From Plazaster borealis (lineage: Eukaryota; Echinodermata; Asteroidea; Forcipulatida; Labidiasteridae): a DNA stretch of 64,000 nucleotides. Positions 1 to 11,099 of this stretch are shown here, piece after piece. A program made the translations under genes and the position numbers. The stretch is from positions 11,594,001 through 11,658,000 of the forward strand of contig CM037472.1 of the NCBI GenBank assembly GCA_021014325.1. Direction: 5' to 3'. The notes beneath the pieces are model-generated. The model saw nothing but the letters and a program-made list of their open reading frames with translations. It was not told where the DNA came from and ran no database searches. Numbering within the stretch: position 1 is the first letter of the stretch; each line of letters starts with the position of its first letter.

Positions 1-448
1 ATATGAAAGTAAAATCAATTCAACAATAATAACGAAGAAAACCAGATAATTAAACTTGACCTCAGCTTCCGGTTGCTGAAAAAATTAAGAATTTTGTGCT
101 CACCTCCGATCACAAAACTTATGTAAACGCTTGTTTTGGATGCGCGATGATAATCGCCAGATGCTGTAATTGCAACGCAAAGCCTTTTTATAGCAGTCTA
201 TGGTTGTTGAGGCGTCAGCGTCCTCCACAAACTGTGCCAAGCGTTAATTTTACGCCCGTGTGACCATCGTGAATCCACGAAAGTGGTTTCTGAAAAGTTA
301 AGATCAGTAAGCATCCTTGTCCCAGCGCTTTAATTTTGCTTCAATAATAATTAACAAATTATTTGTGTATTTATTATAAACACTAAAATTGATTTTATAA
401 ACACGTAATGAGTATTTTTGTTGTTCAGATTGTATCATTGAATATAAT
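1..448. other. No gene recognised
   Basis: AT-rich sequence with no convincing open frame, RNA gene or repeat family that I recognise. Confidence 0.5.
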
Positions 449-1740
449 TTAAAACAAAAATTTTAATTCAGAGAAAAAAATGTTCTTCGTTTGACGTGTT
501 TTCTCGTTCCGATATGCGCGAGACTTGCACAGTCTATTGCAAACGTCGGTGGAGAGGATAATTAGGTGCATCTGGTTAATTCTTTCCTGATATGACCTCC
601 ATGGTTGAGCCCTGACACCATTTTTGTTTTGCCCTCCGTTGAACTTTTTCAAGCAGGTCCTTGTCTTTTTTCGTAGGTGTGGTCTCCATAGTTCCATTCA
701 TTAGTCCAGTGGTCTTACCAAGGCTTTTCTTTCCCATGATTATTCTATCCTTGTAGTGGACGACGACGTTTCGTTGATCATTCCTATATAGGTCTTCAAG
801 CTCAAAATTTTTGGGAAAATCCACAAGACTGCAGGGCTTGTAGCTCAAAATTTATGGACCACAATTTATTTTACAAGACTATCTATAGAATCTAAATGAG
901 TTGAACAAGATCTATATCCTTTACCTTATGTGTAAGTGTACAGTACTTCAATACTTAACAGAATTGCAAGATATTTATCAGTCTTCACAAAGATATTATT
1001 ATTACAAACTGAGGTATTTTATTCAATTTTATTCAATTAAAAAACACAAGACCACCGGGCTTGTTCGTTCTAAGTTTACTGGATCGACGCTAAAATCACT
1101 GGTCTCAGGTCTGCGGTCCAATGTTAATTTTTAGCCCTGGACTTTTCTGTATTTCTTTGCTGCTTTGGCGCACGGTTCTCTTACTTTGAGTGAACTCTGT
1201 ATACAAACTCCCAAGTCATTTCTTCTGATGAGTGTTGTAGTTTCTCCCCTGCCAATTTGTAGTCTTCGTTTGTGTTGTTGAAGCCCAGGTGCATTACTCC
1301 GCATTTCTTGACATTGAATTTCATTAACCATTTAGATGCCCAACCATGAAGATTATCGAGATCCCCTTTTCCAGTCCGACGATGATGAAATTCCCCTTGC
1401 CACTTTTGTGTCGTCTGCAAACTTACTGATATTTGATTCCACCACATCCACGTCCATGTCATTCAGTATCAAGAAGCAGATTGGTCCCAAAACTGATCCT
1501 TGGATGACAGAGCTTGTTACATTTCCCCACGTTGATTCTGTTCCCTGGACCGTTTTCTGTATTTCAGCCATGCTTCTATCTGTGTAATTACATCCCCTGT
1601 TAACCCATGTGCTTGTATCTTTGTACATGTATAGTGTCCTCTTTGATGCACATGTATCCCAGATTATATATCGTATTAGATTAAAGAAATTATTTTCACC
1701 TCCTCGTGGCTGAGAAAACAATCCAAGACGATGCACTCAA
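449..1740 (-). pseudogene. Decayed non-LTR retrotransposon (LINE) reverse transcriptase
   Basis: Three overlapping minus-strand frames together resemble the C-terminal half of a Jockey/CR1-type LINE reverse transcriptase. The first (1353-1736) has IQGSVLGP, then FLILND and FADDTK, which correspond to the finger motif before the catalytic site and to the A/FADD catalytic motif. The next (down to 1181) has DLDNLHGWASKWLMKFNV and the third (down to 1131) has NDLGV and CAKAAKK, in the family order. A further piece around 576-700 contains LEKVQRRA, typical of the region after the palm. The frame changes at least twice, stops interrupt it, and the endonuclease and N-terminal half are absent, so this is a 5'-truncated dead copy. 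The clade is a judgement from motif style. Confidence 0.75.
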
Positions 1741-3145
1741 TGGCCTTTTTTTCTATTTTTTTTTGTTCATCCCCAAAATAAGAATATTCTTCTTTTACTA
1801 TTAAAAACTCACTTTTAACTACTTACATTTAACAAGATATAGTATTAGGGGGCCTACCTATTCTTGTTATGATTTGTGGCTCCCAGGGAATTTTGAGGTC
1901 TGATTCTCTTCTCATGAATACAAAGTCACAAGGACCATGTTGGTGTGGAACAGACTAACATTGGTCACAGTAAAAGTCACAAAAAACAGTGACTGCGCAT
2001 GTTCAATGTTGTTCCATCTTTTTATATATTCCTTACTAAAAAAAAAAGCCGGTGCCGGCTTGATGATGCCTTTACAAAATAGAAATAAAGTCCAATATAT
2101 AACATGAATATAAATACATATCTTTAAAATCTCCTAGATTCGTGAAAAGAGTGGGTTGGATACGGCATTTTTTCTGACTACAAAATGTCTGTTTCCAGAT
2201 GATATAAATTGCTCGTTGTACACGTGTAATGTTTGTATTGCTCAGTGCTCTGCCCAAGCAATCAGGTTTTTGTTGTGTTTTTCAGTATTTTCTTGCATTT
2301 TTTATTTGTAAATGGCTAATTTGTTATACAAGAACCCAAAGTTGCCAAGCCAGATGGGTTTGGAGGCTGAATTTTGTTTAGCATACATTGTAAGGAGTCT
2401 GTACGCAGCAGCTTCCCGCCCCTCCCCCCAGTCACCGATGCACATAGAAAAATGTATGTTTTGGAAGTGGCCGTGTGGGGAAACATTTTTGCCTCGTGTG
2501 TGTGGGGAGGGGGAGGGGTGGTGTTGCCTAAGGCCTCATTGGTACAGCATGGCATATAGTCCCCTACAAAGAAAATAACAAAAGTTTGTAGTAGAATAAA
2601 ACAAATTCTTGCATCATATTCTTCAAACAATATAAACCTTGTTTTCTCTTTTTTTCTTTTCTGAAAACAAAGAACAAATTTGAATAACTGTCAATCGACT
2701 ATTAATGTCTGCATAACTCAGTTTTAATCCTGTGACAGTTTTCTTCACATTATGTAGGTCCTACATGCATTAACTGTTTGGATACTATTTCTTATTCAGT
2801 GTCGACCAGCTTCAGTATGAATGGTGCTTGTTACCACACAAGTGTTTGCTGCCCTGAAAGCACAACTGCACATGCTCGTGTGTCCCTCCCTGCAGTGTGA
2901 AGCATGCAAGCACATAGACAATTAGGAACAGCGTGTCACAACTACAACCACAAGTTGCTCAGGTGAGTCAATATACAAAACTTTCTTCAGTTAATTATCA
3001 GTTGATGCTTAGAAAGGACCCCATGGCAGAAAGCTCTGCCTTTTCACTCCATTGTATTTCTTAAAGGCAACTTGGAGGCACCAACTGCGCAGGTGCATAA
3101 GAAATTGAGATTTTAATCAGGTTAAGCCTGTGACTCTACGTTTAA
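1741..3145. other. No gene recognised
   Basis: Only short random frames. I see no splice-flanked exon, tRNA or tandem repeat of note. Confidence 0.5.
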
Positions 3146-3362
3146 TTTACTATCGAGAAAGAGGCACATGTAATTTCTCACTAAAATAATAAAAACTTCT
3201 TGCAAGAAGTTTTTATTCCTATCTGAAAGCACACAAATTTGTACAACAAGTGTGTTTTTTCTTTCATCATTTTCTTGCAACTTTGATGACCAATTGAGGC
3301 CAAATTTTCACAGACTTGTTATTTTATGCATATGTTGGGACACACGTGTTCAGTGCCTTTAA
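3146..3362 (+). mobile_element. TTAA-flanked MITE, truncated copy
   Basis: This is the right-hand part of the same element seen complete at 3817-4181. It carries the internal hairpin (around 3188-3220, arms ACTTCTTG/CAAGAAGT) and ends in GTGCCT followed by TTAA. The left terminus is missing and about 35 bp is deleted near the right end. Confidence 0.75.
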
Positions 3363-3812
3363 ATGTTTGTGGCGGCAGGTCAATTTGTTCCAGAATACTT
3401 GAACATCAAAGACTTGTCATTCAAAGCCTAAGGGAGTGTCAACGTGTTCTAACTATTGTTATATTTATTAAGACTGTACGTTTATTTTGTAAGTCCTTGT
3501 TTCACATTGTTTCCTTGAAGTCCAAACAAAAATATACCGAGGGATAATCCTTCAGTGTCCTTCACGATCTTCATAAACATTGCCACAGAGTCAAAGTTAC
3601 GTGAATATCCCCCCCCTCCCTTACCCATACAATGCCCATACAAGGCGGCAGCTTTGAGAAATACACTTTGTGTATATTTGATAAACAAAAACTGTGCATT
3701 TTTTTCTGTAAAGTTCATGCATAAAACAAGTGTAGCAGCCGCCGCCATGTGAATCTTAAAGTTTCTTTGGTGGTTGCGTGGTTGAGACCATGGACCAGTT
3801 TCATAACGCTGT
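3363..3812. other. Spacer between two MITE copies
   Basis: No gene or RNA recognised. It contains a short C-rich stretch near 3610. Confidence 0.4.
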
Positions 3813-4185
3813 TTAAAGGCACTGAACACATTTGGAAATTGTCAAAGACCAGTGTTCTCACTTGGTGTATCCCAACATATGCCTTAAATAACAAGCCTGT
3901 GAAAATTTGGGCTCAATTGGTCATCGAAGTTGCAAGAAAATGATGAAAGAAAAAACACCCTTGTTGTACAAACTTGGTGCTTTCAGATAGGAATCAAAAC
4001 TTTCTGCGAGAAGTTTTTATTATTTTAGTGAGAAAGTACCTCTTTCTCAAAAACTATGTTACTTCAGAGGGAGTCGTTTCTCACAATGTTTTATACTATC
4101 AACAGCTCTCTGTTGCTTGTTACCAAGTCGGTTTTTATGCTAATACATATTTTGAGTAATTACCAAACGTGTACATTGCCTTTAA
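3813..4185 (+). mobile_element. TTAA-flanked MITE, full-length copy (element 3817-4181)
   Basis: The element is flanked on both sides by TTAA. Its ends are AGGCACTGAACAC on the left and GTGTACATTGCCT on the right, which are inverted repeats. TTAA target duplication is the hallmark of piggyBac-type transposition, although the terminal bases are not the classical piggyBac CCY. There is no coding capacity. At least seven related copies lie in this window. Confidence 0.85.
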
Positions 4186-4205
4186 ATAAAAGCTTTTCAA
4201 AGCGC

Positions 4206-4494
4206 CAAATGATTGCTTGTGGGCAACTTGTTTACTTGATTCATAAATAATTATGTATTGTAAATTTACTCATATTCCATGATAAGTTGCAATAATTCTT
4301 AACATTTGGTGTAGGTATTTATGCCTCTGAAGTTTGTCATTCACAAGCCTTCTAATCTTTCTGGTTATATTCATGGGAATTGTGGTCCACGCAGTCATTA
4401 TTGCGTAATCTGATTGGCTATCGTGCAAGAGTAATTGCACCCTCTGTTGCCCAGTCATGTTTAGGAAATGAGACATTCGAATTATCAACTTAAT
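4206..4494 (+). repeat. Dispersed repeat, copy 1 (second copy at 33.5 kb)
   Basis: It shares blocks such as CCTCTGTTGCCCAGTCA and GATTGCTTGT in the same order with 33508-33783. This copy is interrupted at its right end by the inverted-repeat element at 4495-4922. The right flank resumes with AATATG, as in the uninterrupted copy. Confidence 0.75.
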
Positions 4495-4922
4495 GGCTGA
4501 GTTCGGGCGGTGTGTTCTTGGATGCTCGAGAATACGTAGGATCGCTGTTTGTGTATCTTCCGCCCGAACGATGATGATGTAGAAAGAACGATTGGGTTGG
4601 TAAAAATAGCCTACAAAATAAGCTGGTTTCTGACATGTCACAAAACAAATGTTAAAACTTATTAAAAGGAAGTCAATTAGAGCAAATGTCGTACTGCCAC
4701 CTTAAACCCGATAACTCATTTCTCTTTATCGAAATGATATTTGCTTCGTTCTATGTTCTAATTTGATGCTGCCGCCATTTTGTACAGTGTTCTCCTCGAC
4801 TGATCCCTGCTGAAAGGTGGTGTGTGATCTTGTTCCGAGTGTATTGTTCTCGGGTCGTGTTCTCATCGTTTGGACGTGCGAATAGCGCACTCGGGCCAAG
4901 AACACACCGCCCGAACTCAGCC
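4495..4922. mobile_element. MITE with 27-bp perfect terminal inverted repeats
   Basis: A 428-bp element. The left end begins GGCTGAGTTCGGGCGG and the right end is its exact complement over about 27 bp. The trinucleotide AAT lies immediately outside both ends, and the related uninterrupted repeat at 33.78 kb has a single AAT at the matching position. This supports a 3-bp target duplication (PIF/Harbinger-like size). Non-coding. Confidence 0.85.
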
Positions 4923-5985
4923 AATATGTTGTATTTACACAAGACTGTTTTATTGCTTTAGTTGGTAAACAGAAGTCTGTGATAATTGCGTGATGTCATA
5001 CAATCATTGACTTCAACTGCCTGTTTCGTAAAGCATTAAAGTTTTGATAGCATTTGGAGGCCAATTTAATACCAACCCATGTTTCACGTTATAGTTGATG
5101 TTCGGCCATGTAATCTTCAATAAAGACAGAGCTGTATTGTTTTTGGAGGAGTTTATTCAAGCTAAACAATTTCAAGAAACGCATACAAAACCTAATTTAC
5201 TGAAAGGGTATTTATGATTTTCTTGGCTTCTTTTGCCCTTGGGGGGGGGGGGGGCTTTTTGGGGGTTTTGGCCTCAACGCCGAAACCACCTTTGTTTTCG
5301 TTGCGATCTTTATTTTATTTTATTATACTTCTTTCCGAAAATCCCATAGCATTTACACGTGAAATTTTGTTATCGTTCGATCTCTGGAATTACAGTCTAT
5401 AAAAGACACAAACAATACATCAAATGAAAGCCTGTGCTCTAACTTAGATCCAGCAGCAGTTGTTTTAAATGTTTGTTATTTATTTCTTGACGATATTACC
5501 GATTTAAAAACACCCGTAACAGTATCTTGAAACAAGCTTGATCGCCATGACTGTGTACATTACTCGTAATTCACGCTGTACAAAGCATACGGGCCATACA
5601 TCACACACAGCCATTATCCCTCACGTGGCATCGTTCCGACTTTTGGACTTTCCATTTATGCATTTAGTTCACTGCTTCGCTATGGTTTATCTAACGATGG
5701 CATTATAAAATCAATGGTGGACTTCAACTTGGTGGACTTGTATTAGCGCCCTCTTGCGTTTTGGGATATGAAGATAAGTAAAGACAATTAAATACGGACG
5801 CGTTATAGGGTGATTTAGACAATTACAAATTTTTTAATACGGAAGCGTTTTGGGGATATAAGTAACGGTTTATCCCCACGTAAATTCAATGAATTTTCAC
5901 ACCACAATTCATTTCAAGGTCTGTGCGGTATAGTTTCAAAATAAATTTAGCCTTGGCGTGGTAGTTCATTATTTAAAATTGTATA
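4923..5985. other. No gene recognised
   Basis: AT-rich. The only notable item is a run of 12 G at about 5240-5251, which may be polymorphic. Confidence 0.5.
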
Positions 5986-6290
5986 TCGTCTGAACCATAG
6001 TCAAAGAGTTAAAATATTTGTGCAATTCTGTAACCTATCTTTGACCTTTAATTCCGGTACAAACAGGAAGCTCTAAAATTTAAAATCCATACCGTGAACC
6101 ACATGTCATAAAGTCAAAATCTTTGTGGCGTCTCGGAGCTAATGACACATTTGTTATTATTAAAAACATGACCCCACTTTGATCTTTTCTTCCGGTCCAA
6201 ACAAAAAATTCAAATATAAAAAATGCATTTCCTTAACCACATGTCATAAAGTCTCAATCTTTGTGCCATCTTGTAGTGTATAATAAAGTT
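5986..6290 (+). repeat. Short tandem duplication, period about 130 bp
   Basis: The block containing CCACATGTCATAAAGT and ATCTTTGTG occurs near 6100 and again near 6235, with matching flanks containing TTCCGGT and CAAACA. A more diverged third unit appears to begin near 5990. Confidence 0.6.
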
Positions 6291-6833
6291 CGTACGAAAA
6301 AAAGTTTTCGTCATCGTGATGTCATCAGGTGTCAAAATATTACATTAATTCAAAGTTTATGATACAAAATAAGCCGAAACCCAAGTGTTTGTTCGTAACA
6401 AGCTCAAGTCTAGTTATATTTGTAATTTTACTGTTTATTGTTTTTTTAACATTTGTAAATTTGAATTTTTTCGGCCTCTAGGCTGCTTTAATTTGAATGT
6501 TTTTACAATAAACCATTTAAGTATATTTAAATGAAACGTATTTAATATTAACAGTTCCTAGAATTACTGCACAATTATTAATATACATGACAAAACAAAT
6601 AAGATGTAATTCAAGCACATTTTTCTGAAACAATGGATGCATTTGAGATTGACATTTGACAACATTTTTCATTTGCAACAATAAAATCATCAAACGAGCC
6701 ATTAGATGAGAAAAACATCAATTTCGTTTTCTGATATAAAGTATGCATTACTCTTTAATCCGTGCAGTCAATCAAACTTTCCTAACTGTTTGTATTGAAA
6801 TAATACTTAAGCAATGATTGTTATATTTTACAG
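6291..6833. other. No gene recognised
   Basis: AT-rich sequence leading into an exon-like block. No coding signal. Confidence 0.45.
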
Positions 6834-7030
6834 ACATTGCAACTAGATGTGCGTTTGAACCTTCAGTAACCTGCAAGCTGACCTTACAACCAAATCACTT
6901 GGCAGCTCATGGGATATCTGTATAGCTTGCTTGGTATTAGCTGGATAGTGGTCATCATCAGTTCTCACTGGGAGCAAAACATGAACACTTCTTTGGAGAG
7001 TGAAATGAACAGACGCAAGGCTCAAGACAG
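6834..7030 (+). other. Exon-like block 1 of 3, non-coding
   Basis: It starts after a pyrimidine-rich acceptor ending TTTTACAG and ends at CAAGACAG followed by donor GTAAGTTTAG. The first bases (ACATTGCAACT) and the last part (GGAGAGTGAAATGA) recur in the blocks at 7638 and 8477. All three forward frames contain stops, so if it is transcribed it is probably an untranslated or lncRNA exon. Evidence is splice-site form plus duplication only. Confidence 0.35.
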
Positions 7031-7329
7031 GTAAGTTTAGTTCCTTTATTAAAATCTTTTTTGGATGAAGGATGGGATGATTTCATTTCAAACTGATGAA
7101 ACTCTGATGATGTAGTTGAAAGCAGGACACCAAAGCACCCATCTTAAACTGTGACTTCGTTGAGTTAGTTGAATTAGTCTTCGTATACAAGTTCAAATAT
7201 CAAATACATACAAGTCTAGTAATAGTCTAGAACAAAAGAGAACTTCCTATGAAAGGTCTTTGTGGACCTTGGTTTATAAGATGTCATATTATTGCTTGAT
7301 TGTTAAATTTGAAAAATCACTAGTGTGTT

Positions 7330-7520
7330 GCTTCTGAATATCAAGTTATAAACCACAAGGGAAACCGACTGGGTAAACTTTTCAATGATTTGGGGTTGAA
7401 CAAAGAAAACTTGACTAGAGCGGGATTTGAACAGATGACCTCCGATTTAACGTGCCGGCGCTCTACCAACTGAGCTATTTAGCCCTATGTTGGCGGTCTC
7501 CCTATTTGTCAATATCTTCT
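7330..7520 (-). mobile_element. tRNA-derived SINE, copy 1
   Basis: The minus strand at 7411-7485 carries a tRNA-like head with A box (TAGCTCAGTTGGTAGAGC) and B box (GTTCAAATCCC). The acceptor stem does not close properly. The flanking sequence (CCACAAGGGAAACCGACTGG on one side, TTGGCGGTCTCCCTATT on the other) recurs around two similar copies at 54.3-54.8 kb, so it is a SINE rather than a functional tRNA. Confidence 0.75.
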
Positions 7521-7637
7521 GAATATCACTATATTTTTTACCTCATTTTTAAGGATTGAAGGTAATTTTAATGCACAATCAATCACATCTTTGCTCTAAA
7601 AATAACTGCTACAAGTATTGATTGTTATATTCAACAG

Positions 7638-7749
7638 ACAGTCGCATTTGAATTTACAATTTCAACCTGCAGCGTAATTGTCAACTCTACAGCAAGAGGG
7701 ACTGAAACACTCATCTCAGGAGAGTGAAATGACTGCATGCAAGACAAGG
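7638..7749 (+). other. Exon-like block 2 of 3, non-coding
   Basis: Acceptor TTATATTCAACAG and donor GACAAG|GTAACT flank a block that shares its start and the GGAGAGTGAAATGA stretch with block 1. One frame is open for about 29 codons, then stops at TGA within that shared stretch. A mobile element has inserted in the following intron-like sequence. Confidence 0.3.
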
Positions 7750-7797
7750 TAACTTTATATTTAATAGATGTTAAATTTGCATCGGGGATAAAGAATA

Positions 7798-8060
7798 TTA
7801 TATTTGGTTTTACCCGTACACCGATGTGTGTAAAGCACTGTGCACTCAGTACTTTCACGAGTCCTGTGAACAAAATCACAGGCGTAATACTCAGGTGGGA
7901 TTTGAACCCACGACCTTTGCCATTCTAGAGCAGATGTCTTACCAACTAGACCACCGAGAGTGCCAGTTCTATGCCTGTGATTTTTTTCACAGGACTGGAT
8001 AAAGTACTGAGTATACAGTGCTTTACACACATCGGTGTACGGGTAAAACCAAATATAATA
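7798..8060. mobile_element. Element with ~88-bp inverted repeats around a tRNA-like core
   Basis: The left arm starts TTATATTTGGTTTTACCC and the right arm is its near-complete complement, ending at about 8060 and flanked by TA on both sides. The centre (7888-7964, minus strand) is tRNA-like, with A box GGTCTAGTTGGTAAGAC and B box GGGTTCAAATCCC. A tRNA core inside long terminal inverted repeats is an unusual mix of SINE and foldback element. Confidence 0.75.
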
Positions 8061-8476
8061 AGGTAACTTTAGTTCTTTAATGTTTTGTTATCTAAAAGGT
8101 GTTGCAATGTAATTTGTATGTTGTGGCTTTTTACTGGTTTTAACTAAGAGGCTTTTTGAGTGCGATCATAAGAGGCTGGGTACTTATGTAATGATTTTCA
8201 ATGTAAATTTCTCCCTTCATTGGATGATGCGGTCACAAGAAATCAAACTCCAAAAACCTAGACATTTTTTATTAATACCTTGAAATTAAAAGTGTAATAA
8301 TTAATTGTGTCTCAAGGACTTGAGTAGATTACAGCTGGAAGTTAGATACAGCTTGTTTAAAAAATGACCAACTTAAAGGATTATTGAAGAATTAATGTTC
8401 TTTAATCTGTTCATCAGACAATATTGTTTTATAAAACAAGACTGATTCAAGAAATTATTGCTATATTTTAAAACAG

Positions 8477-8656
8477 ACACTGCAACTTGATTTACAGATT
8501 GAACCTCTCCTATCCTTCAAGCTTACATTCACCCAAGGATCCATGTCTACCACTTGTCTGATGTGTGTTATTTATGAGGCAGTGAGAGCCACATAAACAT
8601 ACCCAAGGAGACTAAAACTACTGGTTGGAAGGCTGATGTGTATTGACTGAGAAGAG
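8477..8656 (+). other. Exon-like block 3 of 3, non-coding
   Basis: It begins after TATATTTTAAAACAG with ACACTGCAACTTGATTT, like block 1, and ends GAAGAG|GTAATAAATC. It is more diverged than the other two. Stops occur in all frames. Confidence 0.3.
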
Positions 8657-9458
8657 GTAATAAATCAAGTTTCAATGAGTACATAAATGTTATTTTACCA
8701 AAACAATCTGGATGAATGAAACATTTCTTATACAAGAGGTTTCACCCATTCCTTGAAAGAAAAAGTGCAGCAGATCTTTCCTACCATTGTAATGCAAAGA
8801 CATTTGCTAAGCTCTTGCAATTTGCCTACTAAAACATGCCGCAGAGCTTTTCTTAAAGATCTCAATAGATCATGTTTAGAAGTTATCCTTGGTTTTCATT
8901 CAGTTGTTCTGGAAGCATTAAATCATTTCAAAGAGATTTTTGATGGATAATTTACAAGCTTTAGATTGTCGCTTTGTCTTTAAAGGTGTATTGCATCATT
9001 GGTTGTCGGACCAGTAAATCCATTTATATCCAGTTGTATTCAATAACACACCATCCAACCAGCCTGGGAATTAGTGTCAATTATATGCATGTACATGCTG
9101 ATTTGGATCACATCTGTCGAAATAGGCAACAGTATTTGGGGTTTTTATCTTCACATGCTACTTTCTCAACTTTGACAGTATATGCACTGATATGAACTTC
9201 GTAATCAGTGAGCGTTCAAATTTAAAGTATTTACTTTTTCCCTGGCATGACTGGTTACCAATTTAAATACAAATCTTTACACTTTACAGGAACTATCTGA
9301 CATGTTCCCTGCCAATCTCCATTTCAATCTGTGATAGTTTTAAAGTTTTTTCCAAATCTAATAAGAAAAAATGTAGTGCGTTATTGTTTTTTGAAAGAGT
9401 TGATTGGAGCCATACATTTTCAAGAAACACAATGCAGAACTAATTACTGAAAGGTAGC
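8657..9458. other. No gene recognised
   Basis: Only short frames and no repeat family that I recognise. Confidence 0.45.
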
Positions 9459-9844
9459 TTAAAGACAGTGTACACTATTGGTAATTGTCAAAGACCAGTC
9501 TTCTCACTTGGTGTATCTCAACATATGCATAAAATAACAAACCTGTGAAAATTTGAGCTCGATCGGTCGTCGGAGTTGCAAGATAACTATGAAAGAAAAA
9601 ACACCCTTGTCACACGAAGTTGTGTGCTTTCATATGCTTGATTTCGAGACCTCAAGTTCTTAACTTGAGGTCTCAAAATCAAATTTGTGGAAAATTACTT
9701 CTTTCTCGAAAACTACTCCACTTCAGAGGGAGCCGTTTCTCACAATGTTTTATACTACCAACCTCTCCCCATTACTTGATACCAAGTAAGGTTTTGTGCT
9801 AATAATTATTTTGAGTAATTACCAATAGTGTCCACTGCCTTTAA
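9459..9844 (+). mobile_element. TTAA-flanked MITE, full length, variant subfamily
   Basis: The element at 9463-9840 is flanked by TTAA. Its termini read AGACAGTGTACACTATTGG and CCAATAGTGTCCACTGCCT. The internal hairpin (9640-9680) has quite different arms from the other copies (GAGACCTCAAGTT/AACTTGAGGTCTC) but is still self-complementary. Confidence 0.85.
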
Positions 9845-10159
9845 ATGCTATTGAGAAAAAATCATTGCATTGTTACATTTGATGTATTTGAATGGAATAG
9901 ATCAAAGCAGAGTATTGAAATGAATAGCTTCATCTGTGACTTCACTGAGTTGGCTGAAGTGGTAATTGTTATCAAATTCAAAAAATGAAGACATTCATGT
10001 TTATAGTACAGTTTTTGCTCTTAATAAGGAACAAAAAAGTAGCTGACAAATCCTGAGATAGGCAAACATTTTCTGTTTAACCCTGGTGAAAGGGTATTAG
10101 ATATTCATATTGTTGTCCATGTTATGTACAGTGAAAACAAAAGAGACCTGTGCTTATGT

Positions 10160-10192
10160 TTAAAGGCCCCGTACACTATTGGTCTGGACGTG
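10160..10192 (+). mobile_element. MITE terminus fragment
   Basis: TTAA followed by AGGCCCCGTACACTATTGG is the left terminus of the same TTAA-flanked family. The rest is absent. Confidence 0.55.
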
Positions 10193-10340
10193 TGTTTTGG
10201 TTTCAATCTTAGAATGCTAGATCGTGATATTATTTGGGACTTCTACATCTCAAGTAAAATATTTGAGAATTCCATCAGTGTCTTTGGATTCAATTTGATT
10301 CTTTATAACCATGCCTGTATCTTATCCTTTATCTTTACAG

Positions 10341-10460
10341 CTGCTGCTGGATGGAATCTTAAGCCACCATGAAAACTCAAAGGGAAGATACCAAGCATCA
10401 ATGGAGTCATCTTGGAAAGAAACTGCTAATGGACAATGATCAAAAGACTTACTTCTGAAG
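10341..10460 (+). other. Possible exon after strong acceptor
   Basis: The sequence CTTTATCTTTACAG gives a good 3' splice site, on the same strand as the three exon-like blocks upstream. The following GCTGCTGGATGG stretch has no long open frame and I cannot place its end. It could be a terminal exon of the same putative transcript. Confidence 0.2.
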
Positions 10461-10477
10461 CGCCATTACTGGCTCTA

Positions 10478-10682
10478 TCTAGGGCCCAATTTCATAGAGC
10501 TGCTTGAGCGTACAATTTAGCTTAGCTTAAACCATTGCTTCACCAGAAAAGATAACCAGCAAGAATGCCAAGTCATGTATACTTTCTGTATCTGGCTTCC
10601 CAAAGTTTTTCCTTAACAGAAACTTGTTGAGCAATATTTTCTGCTTTAGCAGCTTTATTAAATTGAGCCTAGGTCATCATCG
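10478..10682. mobile_element. Small MITE with GGGCCCAATTT-type termini
   Basis: The left end is GGGCCCAATTTCATAGAGC and the right end reads, in complement, GGCTCAATTTAATAAAGC, an imperfect inverted repeat. There is no coding capacity. Confidence 0.6.
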
Positions 10683-11099
10683 GAATTTAAGTAAACACTA
10701 AATATGTCTTGCAATAATTTCTGTGGACAGTTTGTCATGACCTGGCCCTTACTGTTCTTCAATTTCAAATGGATTTATGATTAATAGCCAAGTTGCTTTT
10801 ATTTGTTTCAAAACTAGTAATCAAAGTATCCACTTCAAGAATGATTGAAATGTATATCTGACCTATTCCAGCTTTTACTGAATTATGAAAAATATCGATG
10901 CTGTTATTTACATGAAAAGTTATGCAATTGAGCAAACTCACCCTCATGCATCCAAAATCTTCATACACGGAGGCTATTAACTGAGACTGAAAATCTGTTC
11001 TTTTATTGAAATCAAGGAGCCATTTTGTTACAGGGTCTGTATACGTTTGGTAATGACTCTGAAAATTAATGGCAATAAAAATTTACTTGGTAAGAAGTA
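10683..11099. other. No gene recognised
   Basis: AT-rich. An MITE-like left terminus may lie at 11033-11055 (GGTCTGTATACGTTTGGTAA), but no matching right end was seen. Confidence 0.4.

Noticed and set aside
5240..5251. G run as a quadruplex or regulatory site
   Set aside because: A single homopolymer of 12 G, likely length-variable, with no associated feature.
7737..7928. Plus-strand frame containing TPVNKITGVILRWDLNPRPL
   Set aside because: It reads across the inverted-repeat element and its tRNA-like core. This peptide is a common artefact of tRNA-derived repeats.
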